Shown piece after piece: positions 29,765-38,735 of a stretch of DNA of 64,000 nucleotides. Each line of letters opens with the position of its first letter. Position 1 is the stretch's first letter. The translations under genes were made by a program, and so were the position numbers. Below the pieces are notes generated by a model. The model saw only the letters and a list, made by a program, of their open reading frames with translations, was not told the DNA's origin and did not search any database. Origin of the DNA: Pseudarthrobacter equi (GTDB taxonomy: Bacteria > Actinomycetota > Actinomycetes > Actinomycetales > Micrococcaceae); the NCBI RefSeq assembly GCF_900105535.1, contig NZ_LT629779.1, positions 1,798,001-1,862,000 on the forward strand. Direction: 5' to 3'.

Positions 29765-30364
29765 ATGGGACCGAAGACCTTGAAGACACGGAAGGCACTC
29801 CTGGCGGGGGCCGTTGCCCTTTCGCTGACCGGAGCCGGCGCCGCGCTGGCATGGTCAGCAGATTCCCCCACGCCCGCGCCCGCCCAGTCCGCGTCGCCTT
29901 CCATGCCCGCTTCTCCTTCCGCGCCCGGCGGCGACGGCAAGCAGGCAAGGCCCGACAAATCAGGGCGGTCACAGTTCCAGCACGGCGAGAGCGTCGTGAA
30001 AAAGGTGGACGGAACCTTCCAGACCGTCATTGAGCAGCGCGGAACGGTGGAGGCCGTCAGCAGCACGTCGATCACCGTTAAGAGTGAGGACGGCTTCACC
30101 CAGGCCTACACGGTCAACGCGGACACGAAGGTCACCAAGAACGGCACCATCGCGGACATCGCCACCGGTGACGTGGTCCGGGTTGCGGGCGTCAGGGACG
30201 GCGACACCGCAACCGCCCAGCGGATCGCCGAGGGCGGCGGAGACCGCCCGGGTCCGGGTCCGGGCCTGGGCCGCGGCCATGGACACGGGCACGGCGGAAA
30301 TGGGAACGGACACGGCAAGGGGCATGGGCAGGGCCAGGGAAACCCATCGGGCTCCGGCGCCTGA
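29765..30364 (+). CDS. Small secreted DUF5666-like protein
   Basis: This 199-residue protein has a signal peptide (Lys-rich start, hydrophobic core ALLAGAVALSLTGAGAALAW), then a Pro/Ala/Ser linker. A beta-rich domain of about 75 residues follows (GTVEAVSSTSITVKSEDGFT, VTKNGTIADIATGDVVRVAG) and resembles the OB-like DUF5666 fold. The C terminus is extremely Gly/His-rich (HGHGHGGNGNGHGKGHG), which could bind metal. ATG 29765 has an AAGGAAG site upstream; the frame is open further upstream only into the hairpin region. The function is unknown, and metal binding is inference from the His content. Confidence 0.8.
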   Translation: MGPKTLKTRKALLAGAVALSLTGAGAALAWSADSPTPAPAQSASPSMPASPSAPGGDGKQARPDKSGRSQFQHGESVVKKVDGTFQTVIEQRGTVEAVSSTSITVKSEDGFTQAYTVNADTKVTKNGTIADIATGDVVRVAGVRDGDTATAQRIAEGGGDRPGPGPGLGRGHGHGHGGNGNGHGKGHGQGQGNPSGSGA

Positions 30365-30382
30365 TCCGCGCCCCTGCACCTG

Positions 30383-31294
30383 TCAGCCCTGCTTCACCAG
30401 CCCCGCCATGATGTCCTGCAGCGCCTCGCAGACCGTCATCACCGATCGCCGCTTCAGGTTTTCCGGGCGCGCAAGCAGATCGATCCGCCGCCGGGTGCTG
30501 ATTCCCTTCAGCGGCCGCAGCACGATGTCCGGGTGCAGGACGGGGCCGGCGGTGTACCGGGGGAGCAGCCCGATCACGCCGCCGGCAGCCACCAATGCGG
30601 CGACGGTGGAGTAGTCGTTGATGCGGTGCACAATGGTCGGTTCCCGGCTGGACACGGCCGCGACGGCGGACAGGACATCGGAGGGGGAGTACCCGGCGTG
30701 GCTGGTCACCCAGGCCTCGCCTCCGACGTCGTCCGCTGTGACCGCCGCCTTGTCAGCGAGCGGATGCGCCGCGGGCAGGGCCACGTCCAGGGGTTCGTGC
30801 AGCAACGGCACCACCGTCACCCGCTCCGTGGGCCATCCCGGGCTGTGGTCCATCCGGTGGGCCAGCACCAGGTCATACCGGGCGGTGAGCGCGGGAAAGT
30901 CCTGCTGCGCCACGTCCTCGTCGGACAGTTCGAGCTGGGGCTGGCCCGGGCCCTCCAGGATCCGGGCCAGGGTGGCGAACACGGCCTGGCCGGCGCTGTG
31001 GAAGCCGCTGACGGTGACGCGTCCGCCGCTCGAGCCGTGGTAGCTGCCGATGGCTGCCCGGGCGTCCGCCATGGCACTGACGACGGCGGCCCCGGCGTCC
31101 GCGAGCACCTGGCCCGCGTCCGTCAGCACCAGGTTCCGCCCCTCCTTGCGCGTGAGCGGAACTTCCACGGAACGCTGCAGGAGTGCCAATTGCTGGGAGA
31201 CAGCGGAAGGGGTGACCATGAGGGTGTCGGCTACCGCCTTGACGCTGCCGAGGGCTCCGAGTTCGCGCAGGATTTCAAGCTGGTGGATCTCCAT
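30383..31294 (-). CDS. LysR family transcriptional regulator
   Basis: This 303-residue LysR-type regulator has an N-terminal winged helix (LEILRELGALGSVKAVADTL, TPSAVSQQLALLQRSV) and a C-terminal substrate-binding domain (about 90-295). ATG 31294 sits exactly 6 nt after TAGACT on the minus strand with no ribosome site, suggesting a leaderless mRNA. It is divergent from tdh-kbl with 132 nt between the starts, and an imperfect inverted repeat (CGCATTAGC at 31307-31315, GCTAAAGCG at 31352-31360) lies between them. By position it probably regulates threonine degradation, but the effector is not known. Confidence 0.92.
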   Translation of the reverse strand: MEIHQLEILRELGALGSVKAVADTLMVTPSAVSQQLALLQRSVEVPLTRKEGRNLVLTDAGQVLADAGAAVVSAMADARAAIGSYHGSSGGRVTVSGFHSAGQAVFATLARILEGPGQPQLELSDEDVAQQDFPALTARYDLVLAHRMDHSPGWPTERVTVVPLLHEPLDVALPAAHPLADKAAVTADDVGGEAWVTSHAGYSPSDVLSAVAAVSSREPTIVHRINDYSTVAALVAAGGVIGLLPRYTAGPVLHPDIVLRPLKGISTRRRIDLLARPENLKRRSVMTVCEALQDIMAGLVKQG

Positions 31295-31306
31295 CAGACA
31301 AGTCTA
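31295..31306 (-). promoter_or_regulatory. Leaderless -10 of the LysR gene
   Basis: On the minus strand TAGACT is followed by 6 nt and the ATG at 31294; no Shine-Dalgarno is present. Confidence 0.5.
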
Positions 31307-31347
31307 CGCATTAGCGGTTACTACATCGTCGATTGAGAAAATTCCCG

Positions 31348-31376
31348 TTGTGCTAAAGCGTTGCCGGGGCTGTAAT
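31348..31376 (+). promoter_or_regulatory. Candidate tdh-kbl promoter
   Basis: TTGTGC and TGTAAT are separated by 17 nt, with the -10 ending 50 nt before the tdh ATG. The -35 abuts the right half of the CGCATTAGC/GCTAAAGCG inverted repeat, as expected for LysR activation. Confidence 0.45.
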
Positions 31377-31426
31377 GGGGGAAGGCAGGTTCCTGCCGAG
31401 CACGTGACGAAGAAGCGAGGAAGCCG

Positions 31427-32473
31427 ATGAAGGCTCTGTACAAGGCGGGTCCGCAGGCCGGCTTCGAATTGGTTGACCGCCCGGAACCCGAAGCAGGCCC
31501 GGCCGATGTGAAGATCCGGGTGATGACCACGGGAATCTGCGGGACCGATCTCCACATCCAGTCCTGGGACGCCTGGGCGCAGGGCATGATCGAAGCCCCG
31601 CTCATCGCCGGGCACGAGTTCTACGGTGAAGTGGTGGAGGTGGGCGCCGACGTCCGCGATGTCAGGGTGGGGGACAGGGTCTCCGGCGAGGGGCACATCG
31701 TCTGCGGCATCTGCCGCAACTGCCGGGCCGGCCGCCGCCAGATGTGCATCCACACCGTGAGCGTCGGCGTGCAGCGGGACGGTGCGTTCGCTGAGTACGT
31801 CGTCATTCCCGAGACCAACGTCTGGGTCCACCACGATCCTTCAGTCACCCCCGAACTTGGCGCCATCTTCGACCCCTTCGGCAACGCCGTGCACACCGCA
31901 CTGAGCTTCCCACTGGTGGGCGAGGACGTCCTCATCACCGGTGCCGGGCCCATCGGGCTGATGGCCATCGCCGTCGCCCGCCACGCCGGAGCCCGCAAGA
32001 TTGCCATCACCGACGTCTCCAGGCCCCGCCTGGAACTGGCCGCCAGGCTGGGCGCGGACCTCACCATCGACGTCTCCGCCACCCGCGTCCGGGATGCCCA
32101 GCGCGAACTGGGAATGCGCGAGGGATTCGACATCGGCATGGAAATGTCCGGCCACCCTTCGGCCCTGCCCGAAATGATCGACAACATGAACCACGGCGGC
32201 CGGATCGCCATGCTGGGCCTGCCCAGCCAGGACATCACCATCGACTGGGGCAAGGTGGTCACCCACATGCTCACGCTCAAGGGCATCTACGGCCGCGAGA
32301 TGTACGAAACCTGGTACGCCATGAGCGCCATGCTGTCCTCCAACCCCGCCCTGCACGCGGGCATCTCCGCCGTGGTCACGGACACCCTCCCTGCTACAGA
32401 CTGGGAGAAGGGCTTCGAGATCGCCCGCAGCGGCAGCGGCGGCAAAGTTGTCCTCGACTGGACCCGACTCTAA
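31427..32473 (+). CDS. tdh: L-threonine 3-dehydrogenase
   Basis: Tdh oxidises L-threonine to 2-amino-3-ketobutyrate with NAD+. This 348-residue zinc-dependent medium-chain dehydrogenase has catalytic zinc ligands Cys38 ([10 protein letters not shown]) and His63-Glu64 (GHEFYGEV), structural zinc Cys93, Cys96, Cys99 and Cys107, and the Rossmann motif [10 protein letters not shown]. Family-specific segments [12 protein letters not shown] and [13 protein letters not shown] separate it from alcohol dehydrogenases. GAGGAAG precedes the ATG. kbl follows after 8 nt, so the product is passed straight to glycine formation. Confidence 0.97.
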   Translation: MKALYKAGPQAGFELVDRPEPEAGPADVKIRVMTTGICGTDLHIQSWDAWAQGMIEAPLIAGHEFYGEVVEVGADVRDVRVGDRVSGEGHIVCGICRNCRAGRRQMCIHTVSVGVQRDGAFAEYVVIPETNVWVHHDPSVTPELGAIFDPFGNAVHTALSFPLVGEDVLITGAGPIGLMAIAVARHAGARKIAITDVSRPRLELAARLGADLTIDVSATRVRDAQRELGMREGFDIGMEMSGHPSALPEMIDNMNHGGRIAMLGLPSQDITIDWGKVVTHMLTLKGIYGREMYETWYAMSAMLSSNPALHAGISAVVTDTLPATDWEKGFEIARSGSGGKVVLDWTRL

Positions 32474-32481
32474 GGAACCCC

Positions 32482-33678
32482 ATGTACACCTCCATCAAGG
32501 ACCAGCTCCGCGACGAACTGGAAGACATCCGCACGGCCGGGCTCTTCAAGAACGAGCGCAGCATCAGCTCGCCCCAGTCCAGCCACATCACCGCAGGCAG
32601 GATCGGCGCGCCCGGCGCGGACGTCCTGAACTTCTGCGCCAACAACTACCTCGGCCTGGCGGACCACCCGGACATCATCGGCGCCGCCAAGAACGCCATG
32701 GATGAACGCGGCTTCGGCATGGCCAGCGTGCGCTTCATCTGCGGCACCCAGGACCTGCACCTGGAGCTCGAATCCCGCGTCTCGCGGTTCCTGGGCACCG
32801 AGGACACCATCCTGTTCTCCAGCTGCTTCGACGCCAACGGCGGGGTGTTCGAATCGCTCTTCGGCCCCGAGGACGCCATCATCTCCGACGCCCTTAACCA
32901 CGCGTCCATCATCGACGGCATCCGCCTCTGCAAGGCCCGCCGTTACCGGTACGCCAACCAGAACATGGCCGAACTCGAGGCGCGGCTGCAGGAGGCCTCC
33001 GACGCCCGCCGCCGCATCATCGTCACCGATGGTGTGTTCTCCATGGACGGCTTCCTCGCCCCGCTCGAAGCCATCTGCGACCTCGCCGAAAAGTACGACG
33101 CCCTGGTGATGGTGGACGATTCCCATGCCGTGGGCTTCATGGGATCGACCGGGGCCGGTACGCCTGAGCACGCCGGCGTTTCCCACCGGGTGGACATCTA
33201 CACCGGTACGTTCGGCAAGGCACTGGGCGGGGCCTCCGGCGGCTACGTATCCGGCCGCTCCGAAATCGTGGCGATGCTTCGGCAGAAGGCCCGCCCCTAC
33301 CTCTTCTCCAACTCCCTGGCGCCGGCCATCGTGGCCGCCACCATCAAGGCGCTGGACCTGGTGGAGAACTCGGCGGACCTCCGGAGCAGGCTCTTCGAGA
33401 ACGCAGCGCTCTTCCGCCGCCGGATGACCGAGGAAGGCTTCGACCTCCTGCCGGGCGAGCACGCCATTGTCCCGGTCATGTTCGGCGATGCCGTCCTGGC
33501 CGCCAAGGTGGCCGACCGGATGCTGCAGCACGGCGTCTTCGTCACCGCCTTCAGCTTCCCCGTGGTGCCGCGCGGCGCCGCGCGGATCAGGGTTCAGCTC
33601 TCGGCCGCACATTCAGCGGACGACGTCGAAACGTGCGTCGGTGCGTTCGTCGCCAGCCGCGCGGAAACAGCCGCCTAA
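32482..33678 (+). CDS. kbl: Glycine C-acetyltransferase (2-amino-3-ketobutyrate CoA ligase)
   Basis: Kbl cleaves 2-amino-3-ketobutyrate with CoA to glycine and acetyl-CoA. The 398-residue PLP enzyme of the alpha-oxoamine synthase family has its cofactor Lys246 in [13 protein letters not shown]. Other conserved segments are [49 protein letters not shown] and [16 protein letters not shown]. Length is normal. It sits 8 nt behind tdh in an obvious two-gene operon for threonine catabolism. Confidence 0.97.
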   Translation: MYTSIKDQLRDELEDIRTAGLFKNERSISSPQSSHITAGRIGAPGADVLNFCANNYLGLADHPDIIGAAKNAMDERGFGMASVRFICGTQDLHLELESRVSRFLGTEDTILFSSCFDANGGVFESLFGPEDAIISDALNHASIIDGIRLCKARRYRYANQNMAELEARLQEASDARRRIIVTDGVFSMDGFLAPLEAICDLAEKYDALVMVDDSHAVGFMGSTGAGTPEHAGVSHRVDIYTGTFGKALGGASGGYVSGRSEIVAMLRQKARPYLFSNSLAPAIVAATIKALDLVENSADLRSRLFENAALFRRRMTEEGFDLLPGEHAIVPVMFGDAVLAAKVADRMLQHGVFVTAFSFPVVPRGAARIRVQLSAAHSADDVETCVGAFVASRAETAA

Positions 33679-33720
33679 GGGCCTCTGAATCTTCCGGGTA
33701 CCGGACGGGGATATCTCTGC

Positions 33721-33732
33721 AAGGATGATGGC
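33721..33732 (+). promoter_or_regulatory. Leaderless -10 of the FAD oxidoreductase gene
   Basis: AAGGAT is followed by 6 nt and ATG 33733. AAGGA could be read as a weak Shine-Dalgarno, but at 8 to 12 nt it is too distant to be convincing. Confidence 0.4.
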
Positions 33733-34842
33733 ATGGCAGCTCATTACGATGTCCTGATTGTCGGCGGCGGCATTGCGGGCCTATCCCTCGCTTCGGCGCT
33801 GGCAGGGAACTGTACCGTGGCCCTGGTGGAGGCGGAGCAGGAACTGGCGTACCACACGTCCTCCCGCTCCGCCCGCCAGCTCATCCCCAGCTACGGTCCG
33901 CCGGTGGTTCAGGAGCTGACCGCCCGGACCCTGGAGCTGATGGCCGCCCGCGATGCCGAACTCCCCGAGCCCGTCCTGACCCCGCGCAGCTTCATGCTCA
34001 TCGGCACTGAGGAAGAGGTGAACGCGGAGGCCAGCGGCTCCATGCGGCCCATCACCCACGCCGAAGCGCTGCAGCTGTGCCCGGCGCTGGTCCCCGGATC
34101 CTTTGCCGCCGCCGGGCTGGATAACGGATCCTTCGGCAGCAACGCGCCCCTGCTGCTGGAGGACCACCGCCGGCGGGCCGTGGAGGCCGGCGCGGACATC
34201 ATCACCGGAGCCAGGGTGCATTCCGCCCAGCACCTCGGTTCGGGCTGGCAGGTGGGTGCCGGCGCCGAGGGGTTCGAAGCCGGGGTCCTGGTGAACGCGG
34301 CGGGAGCCTGGGCCGACGAACTCGCCGTTATCAGCGGCGTGGAGAAGCTGGGTCTCCAGCCGTACCGGCGCACCGCCGCGATTGCCGCCGTCGAACGCCC
34401 CCTCCCGGAGGGCAGCCCCATGGTGGCGGCAGCGGACAATTCCTTCTACTTCCGGCGCGAAGGCGACGGCGTGCTGATCTCCCCGTCGGAACACGTGCCC
34501 AGCGGGCCTGAGGATGCCCGGCCCCGGCCAGGGGACGTGGAGCGGCTGGTGGGCCGGCTGAATGCGGTGACCACGCTGGGTATCTCCGGCATCCGCAAGG
34601 CCTGGACGGGGCTGCGTACCGAGGCGGCCGACGGTGTTCCCGTAGCAGGATTCGACGCCGAGGCGCCCGGCTTCTACTGGCTGGCAGGGCAGGGCGGTTA
34701 CGGCTTCCAGACGTCGGCCGCCATTGCTGAACTGGCCGCGAAGCAGATCCTGGGCAGCACAACGGGCAACCCGGCAGGCCCGGGTCCGGAATCCCGGACA
34801 GCGCAGGCGCTCGCAGCCACACGCTGGTCCATCCGGCGCTGA
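33733..34842 (+). CDS. FAD-dependent DAO-family oxidoreductase
   Basis: This 369-residue flavoprotein of the D-amino-acid oxidase/glycine oxidase superfamily has an N-terminal dinucleotide motif VLIVGGGIAGLSLASAL (8-24). The later motif GVLVNAAGAWADELA is typical of DAO enzymes. C-terminal SGIRKAWTGLRTEAADGVPV and YWLAGQGGYGFQTSAAI bind the flavin. The closest named type I can think of is D-arginine dehydrogenase-like. It lies between tdh-kbl and hutI, and hutI begins 11 nt after its stop. It probably oxidises an amino acid or a small amine; the substrate is unassigned. Confidence 0.88.
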   Translation: MAAHYDVLIVGGGIAGLSLASALAGNCTVALVEAEQELAYHTSSRSARQLIPSYGPPVVQELTARTLELMAARDAELPEPVLTPRSFMLIGTEEEVNAEASGSMRPITHAEALQLCPALVPGSFAAAGLDNGSFGSNAPLLLEDHRRRAVEAGADIITGARVHSAQHLGSGWQVGAGAEGFEAGVLVNAAGAWADELAVISGVEKLGLQPYRRTAAIAAVERPLPEGSPMVAAADNSFYFRREGDGVLISPSEHVPSGPEDARPRPGDVERLVGRLNAVTTLGISGIRKAWTGLRTEAADGVPVAGFDAEAPGFYWLAGQGGYGFQTSAAIAELAAKQILGSTTGNPAGPGPESRTAQALAATRWSIRR

Positions 34843-34853
34843 AGAATATAGGC
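34842..34853 (+). promoter_or_regulatory. Possible leaderless -10 of hutI
   Basis: AAGAAT overlaps the last base of the upstream stop codon and is followed by 6 nt and the hutI ATG. No Shine-Dalgarno is present. Read-through from the oxidoreductase gene is equally possible. Confidence 0.35.
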
Positions 34854-36065
34854 ATGAGCATCCTGATCACCAACATCGCCGAGCTGATGACCCAGGACCT
34901 GGAGCACCGGGTCCTGAAGGATGCCGCGGTGGTGGTCGAGGGCGAACGCATCTCCTGGATTGGGCCGGCGGCCAGTGCACCCGCTGCTGACGACGCCGTC
35001 GATGCGGGGCGGCGCGCCCTGCTGCCCGGCTGGGTGGACTCCCACACGCACCTGTTGTTCGCGGGGGACCGGACGGCGGAGTTCGAGGCACGGATGGCCG
35101 GGGAATCGTATTCGGCCGGCGGGATCGCGGTGACCGTCGGCGCCACCCGGGCCACCTCCGATTTCGATCTCACGCGGCTTGCCCTGGGCAGGGTGGCCGA
35201 GGCCGTCTCGCAGGGCACCACCTACCTGGAGACCAAGACCGGCTACGGCCTTGACGTGGAGCAGGAGGCGCGCAGCGCCCGGATTGCCTCCACCGCCGCG
35301 GACCAGGCCACGTACCTGGGTGCCCACCTGGTTCCCGCCGGCCAGGACGCTGACGCGTATACAGACCTGGTGTGCGGGCCGATGCTCTCGGCGGTCCGGC
35401 CGTATGTGCAGTGGGCGGACGTGTTCTGCGAGAAAGGCGCCTTCACCGAGGACCAGTCCCGCCGCGTCCTGCAGGCCTGCAGGGATGCCGGGCTGGGGCT
35501 GCGGGTGCACGGCAACCAGCTGGGCGAGGGCCCGGGCGTTCGGCTGGCCGTTGAAATGGGTGCCGCCAGCGTGGACCACGTCAACTACCTCGCGGGCGCC
35601 GACATCGACGCCCTGGCCGGAACCTGGACCGGCTGGGACCCGGCCACCGGGTCTGGGACGCGCGGGACTGTGGCCACCTGCCTGCCGGCGTGCGACCTGT
35701 CCACCCGTCAACCGCTGGCCCCGGCCCGTGCCCTGATGGATGCCGGCATCCAGGTGGCCCTCGCCTCCAACTGCAATCCGGGCACCTCCTACACCAGTTC
35801 CATGGCCTACTGCGTGGCCACGGCCGTGCTGCAGATGCGGCTCAGCGTGCACGAGGCTGTGCGCGCCGCCACCTATGGCGGCGCGCTGGCGCTGCACAAG
35901 GATCGCGGCACCGATGCCGACGGCCAACGCGCCGTCGGTTCCATCGCCGTCGGACACCGTGCCGACCTGCACCTGCTGAACGCCCCCTCCGCGACCCATC
36001 TCGCTTACCGCCCGGGCATGCCGTTGACGTACGCTGTGTGGCGGGCCGGTGTCCGGCAACGTTAA
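34854..36065 (+). CDS. hutI: Imidazolonepropionase
   Basis: HutI opens the ring of 4-imidazolone-5-propionate to N-formimino-glutamate, the third step of histidine degradation. The 403-residue amidohydrolase has a metal-binding HTH motif in WVDSHTHLLFAGDRTAEFEARMAG, with only part conserved upstream. It also has KTGYGLD, further metal and substrate residues in VHGNQLGEGPG and SVDHVNYL, and the catalytic ASNCNPGTSYTSSM. Length is normal. Other hut genes are absent from the window, so hutI is either split from its pathway partners or lies near them outside. A 105-nt gap with a regulator promoter follows. Confidence 0.95.
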   Translation: MSILITNIAELMTQDLEHRVLKDAAVVVEGERISWIGPAASAPAADDAVDAGRRALLPGWVDSHTHLLFAGDRTAEFEARMAGESYSAGGIAVTVGATRATSDFDLTRLALGRVAEAVSQGTTYLETKTGYGLDVEQEARSARIASTAADQATYLGAHLVPAGQDADAYTDLVCGPMLSAVRPYVQWADVFCEKGAFTEDQSRRVLQACRDAGLGLRVHGNQLGEGPGVRLAVEMGAASVDHVNYLAGADIDALAGTWTGWDPATGSGTRGTVATCLPACDLSTRQPLAPARALMDAGIQVALASNCNPGTSYTSSMAYCVATAVLQMRLSVHEAVRAATYGGALALHKDRGTDADGQRAVGSIAVGHRADLHLLNAPSATHLAYRPGMPLTYAVWRAGVRQR

Positions 36066-36088
36066 ACAGCGGAAGCATCCACCGCATT

Positions 36089-36126
36089 TTGACGTTAGAT
36101 GATTATTTAGGGTCTGTTATGATCAT
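36089..36126 (+). promoter_or_regulatory. AT-rich regulatory region of the DeoR-type gene
   Basis: This stretch contains TTGACG (36089-36094), a near-consensus -10 TATGAT (36118-36123) and the palindrome ATGATCAT (36119-36126) overlapping it. The -35/-10 spacing of 23 nt is too long, so the TATGAT may work without that -35. The palindrome overlapping the -10 would suit autorepression. Confidence 0.4.
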
Positions 36127-36170
36127 GAAACGTCATCCGGAGCGGTGGCCGTTGTACCGAGAGGCCCCGC

Positions 36171-36962
36171 ATGACCCGCACTGACCGCCTGACCGCCATC
36201 CTCGACTTGCTTGCCAGGACCGGCCAGGTGGAAGTGGATGAGATCGTCAACACCCTCGGGGTTTCGCCCGCCACTGCACGCCGCGACCTGGACAGCCTTG
36301 CCAAGCGGCGGCTGCTGACCCGCACCCGCGGCGGCGCCACCACCGGCGCCCTCGCCTACGACCTGCCCGGCCGCTACAACCGGGACGACCATGCCGAGGC
36401 GAAGGAGCAGATTGCCCGGGCCGCGTCTGCCCTGATCCGACCCGGCGCCGTCATCGGCCTGTGCGGCGGCACCACCAGCACGGCACTGGCCCAGATCCTG
36501 GCCACCCGCGAAGACCTGAACGCTCCGTCCAACCAGTCAACGCTGACCGTTGTCACCAACGCCATCAACATCGCCGGGCAACTGGCGGTACGGCCCAATA
36601 TCAAGGTGATGGTGACAGGCGGCATCCTCAACCCTCGGTCCTACGAGCTGGTGGGCCCGTACACGGACATCATCATGCAGAAGGTGGTCCTGGACATCGC
36701 CTTCATCGGCGTGAACGGCATCGACCCCGAGGTGGGCCCCACCAACACGGGGGAGGGGGAAGCCTCGGTGAACGCGCTCCTGGCCAGCCGCGCCCGGGTG
36801 TCCTATGTCATTGCCGATTCCTCCAAGGTGGGGGTGCGTGCTTTCGCCACCATGGACGGCTATGACTTCACCCGCCTGATCACGGACGCCGGCATCTCGC
36901 CGCGGGACAAGGCCGCCTTCGAGGCCAAGGGCACCGAGGTCATCGTCGCCCCCGTGCCCTGA
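36171..36962 (+). CDS. DeoR/GlpR family transcriptional regulator
   Basis: This 263-residue repressor-type regulator has an N-terminal DeoR winged helix (DRLTAILDLLARTGQVEVDE, VSPATARRDLDSLAKRRLLT) ending in the family motif RTRGGAT. The C-terminal DeoRC sugar-phosphate-sensing domain (about 80-260) contains GLCGGTTSTALAQIL, VVTNAINIA and DIAFIGVNGI. Its effector is likely a sugar or amino-sugar phosphate, but no sugar operon is next to it. The GAGAGG site precedes the ATG. The AT-rich promoter with a palindrome suggests autoregulation. The target genes may lie elsewhere. Confidence 0.92.
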   Translation: MTRTDRLTAILDLLARTGQVEVDEIVNTLGVSPATARRDLDSLAKRRLLTRTRGGATTGALAYDLPGRYNRDDHAEAKEQIARAASALIRPGAVIGLCGGTTSTALAQILATREDLNAPSNQSTLTVVTNAINIAGQLAVRPNIKVMVTGGILNPRSYELVGPYTDIIMQKVVLDIAFIGVNGIDPEVGPTNTGEGEASVNALLASRARVSYVIADSSKVGVRAFATMDGYDFTRLITDAGISPRDKAAFEAKGTEVIVAPVP

Positions 36963-37000
36963 CACGGCGGGGCCATCAGCCGCGGTCCAGAAACTGCGGG

Positions 37001-37012
37001 CAAGATGGGTAC
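37001..37012 (+). promoter_or_regulatory. Leaderless -10 of the CPBP gene
   Basis: CAAGAT is followed by 6 nt and ATG 37013, identical in form to the ligA and VOC gene starts. Confidence 0.5.
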
Positions 37013-37795
37013 ATGCTGGTTCCCTCCCGCCGCCGCCTGGCGTTCGAAGTCTGGATTGTCCTGGGCCTGTCCCTCGGCCAGTCCGCCGTGTACTCGGTAG
37101 TGCAGCTCCTGGACAAGATGACCCGGGCACCGCTGGCCGAGGGAACCTCGACGCTCAACCGGTCCCAGAGCACCCGCGAATACTTTGACCTGACCTATCA
37201 GCTCCTGGATATCTTCTTCGCCCTCGTCCCGGTCCTGCTGGTGCTGTACTTCCTGGCGGGCTCCAGGCAGGCGGCCTCCGGGGACCTTGGAGCGGGGTCC
37301 GGATCAGCCTTCACGAAACTGGGCTTCACCTTCGCCCGTCCGGGCAAGGACCTGCTCCAGGGGGTGGGCCTGGCCGCACTCATCGGCATCCCGTCGCTGG
37401 GACTCTACGCTGCCGGACGTGCCCTTGGAATCACCACCGCCATCATCCCCAGCGCCCTGGACGCCTACTGGTGGACCGTGCCGGTGCTGATCCTCTCCGC
37501 TATCCGGCACGGGATCGTGGAGGAAGTGATCGTGGTGGGCTACCTGATGGACCGCTTCGGCAAGTTCGGGTGGAGCGTGCCGCTGTCGATTGCCGTCAGT
37601 TCGGTGCTGCGCGGCAGCTACCACCTGTACCAGGGCTTCGGTCCCTTCATCGGGAACGTGGTAATGGGCATTGTCTTCGCCTGGATCTACACCCGGACCA
37701 AACGCGTCATGCCGCTGGTCATCGCGCACGCGCTGCTGGACATCGTGGCGTTCGTGGGCTTCAGCCTGTTCGGCAAGGCCGTCGGCCTGGGGTAG
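37013..37795 (+). CDS. CPBP family intramembrane protein (Rce1-like)
   Basis: This 260-residue polytopic protein has about six to seven membrane helices and a C-terminal CPBP/ABI domain. Motif 1 is HGIVEEVIVVGYLMDRF: the paired catalytic glutamates are present, but the Arg of EExxxR is replaced by Val. Motif 2 is FxxxH-like in RGSYHLYQGFGPFIGN, and the third motif is present as AHALLDIVAF (HxxxD-type). It may be an intramembrane protease or, given the changed motif, a non-proteolytic member. ATG 37013 follows CAAGAT by 6 nt. Three hairpins follow the stop. Confidence 0.88.
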   Translation: MLVPSRRRLAFEVWIVLGLSLGQSAVYSVVQLLDKMTRAPLAEGTSTLNRSQSTREYFDLTYQLLDIFFALVPVLLVLYFLAGSRQAASGDLGAGSGSAFTKLGFTFARPGKDLLQGVGLAALIGIPSLGLYAAGRALGITTAIIPSALDAYWWTVPVLILSAIRHGIVEEVIVVGYLMDRFGKFGWSVPLSIAVSSVLRGSYHLYQGFGPFIGNVVMGIVFAWIYTRTKRVMPLVIAHALLDIVAFVGFSLFGKAVGLG

Positions 37796-37834
37796 GCAGG
37801 TCTCGCCGGGGGAGTGGATTCGCCGGGAAACGGA

Positions 37835-37886
37835 TTCGGCCGCTATCAGCAGGTGACGCCGTTGTCACAAGCTGATAGCGGCCGAA
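37835..37886. repeat. Two-tier inverted repeat between convergent CPBP and VOC genes
   Basis: The outer arms are 16 bp (TTCGGCCGCTATCAGC / its exact complement at 37871-37886). The inner arms GTGAC / GTCAC enclose a 6-nt loop. It lies 39 nt after the CPBP stop, where both strands need termination. Confidence 0.8.
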
Positions 37887-37910
37887 GCTGGTGCGGACAG
37901 GCGTCCGCGT

Positions 37911-37939
37911 CTGTGGTCCGGTGTGCAACCGGACCACAG
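37911..37939. terminator. Second hairpin between convergent CPBP and VOC genes
   Basis: The 12-bp perfect stem CTGTGGTCCGGT / ACCGGACCACAG has a 5-nt loop and lies 9 nt downstream of the minus-strand VOC stop. A shorter GCGGAC / GTCCGC hairpin sits just to the left (37893-37908). Confidence 0.65.
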
Positions 37940-37947
37940 GTGGAGGG

Positions 37948-38586
37948 TCAGAGGGTGACGGCTCCATTGGCGGTTTCGAACGTGACGGACAGGATGCCGG
38001 GGGTGCCGTGCGGGGCCACCCATTCGACAGCCACGTCCTCCAGCGGCTTCTCCACCGGCTCGCCCAGCCATTCGGTGACCCGCGAAGCGGAGCCGGCGAT
38101 GGTCAGGCAGCTCATCTTGAGGCTGCTGTCATAGGCGTTGGACGGGTGCAGCGACGGGTCGCCTTGCCACTTGAGCATGTACGGGACCTGGGGGTCGGCG
38201 ATGAGTCCCAGGATGCCGATCTGCTTCCACACCAGTTCCCGGCCGTCCGGGAACTTGCGGTTGCCGTTGACGGCCGCGCGGCCCAGGCGCTCCTCGAACG
38301 GGGCGAGGTCGTCCACTTCGACGCACCAGCCCATCCAGCCGCCGCCCGCCGCGGAACGGGCCCGTACGGCCTGTCCAAAGGGAGCCTTGTCCGAGGCGGG
38401 GTGGTCAAGGACCTCCACCACTTCGAGGTACTTGTGGCCCGCGAGCGGGATGATCATATTCCGGGTTCCGAACCGGGGATGTACCCCGCCTTTCACTGCC
38501 TCAACGCCGAGGGCAGATGCAATTCGTTCGGTAGTGGCCGCGAGGCCATCGTGTTCACAGGCGTAAGAGACGTGATCCATGCGCAT
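37948..38586 (-). CDS. VOC family (glyoxalase-like) protein
   Basis: This 212-residue protein of the glyoxalase-like VOC superfamily starts MRMDHVSYACEHDGLAATTE, which carries the usual first metal-ligand His at residue 5. It continues with RFGTRNMIIPLAGHKYLEVV, where the Glu aligns with a metal ligand, and GWMGWCVEVDDLAPFEERLG. It is a soluble single-chain protein. The ATG at 38586 is 6 nt after CAAGAT on the minus strand; the second ATG two codons later is less likely for that reason. The substrate is unknown. It converges with the CPBP gene. Confidence 0.88.
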   Translation of the reverse strand: MRMDHVSYACEHDGLAATTERIASALGVEAVKGGVHPRFGTRNMIIPLAGHKYLEVVEVLDHPASDKAPFGQAVRARSAAGGGWMGWCVEVDDLAPFEERLGRAAVNGNRKFPDGRELVWKQIGILGLIADPQVPYMLKWQGDPSLHPSNAYDSSLKMSCLTIAGSASRVTEWLGEPVEKPLEDVAVEWVAPHGTPGILSVTFETANGAVTL

Positions 38587-38598
38587 GCCAACATCTTG
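38587..38598 (-). promoter_or_regulatory. Leaderless -10 of the VOC gene
   Basis: On the minus strand CAAGAT is followed by GTTGGC and the ATG. No Shine-Dalgarno is present. Confidence 0.5.
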
Positions 38599-38735
38599 GC
38601 ACTTTGTGATCGGGCTCTCAGCTTAGGGTTGCCTTACTCGAAATTTCCATTTTCTTGGGGATCAGTTTTCCGCCCTGCCGGCAGCCGCGGAGACCATGTT
38701 CGTCACAATCCTGTCCGCCGCCGCCAAGGTGTTCC

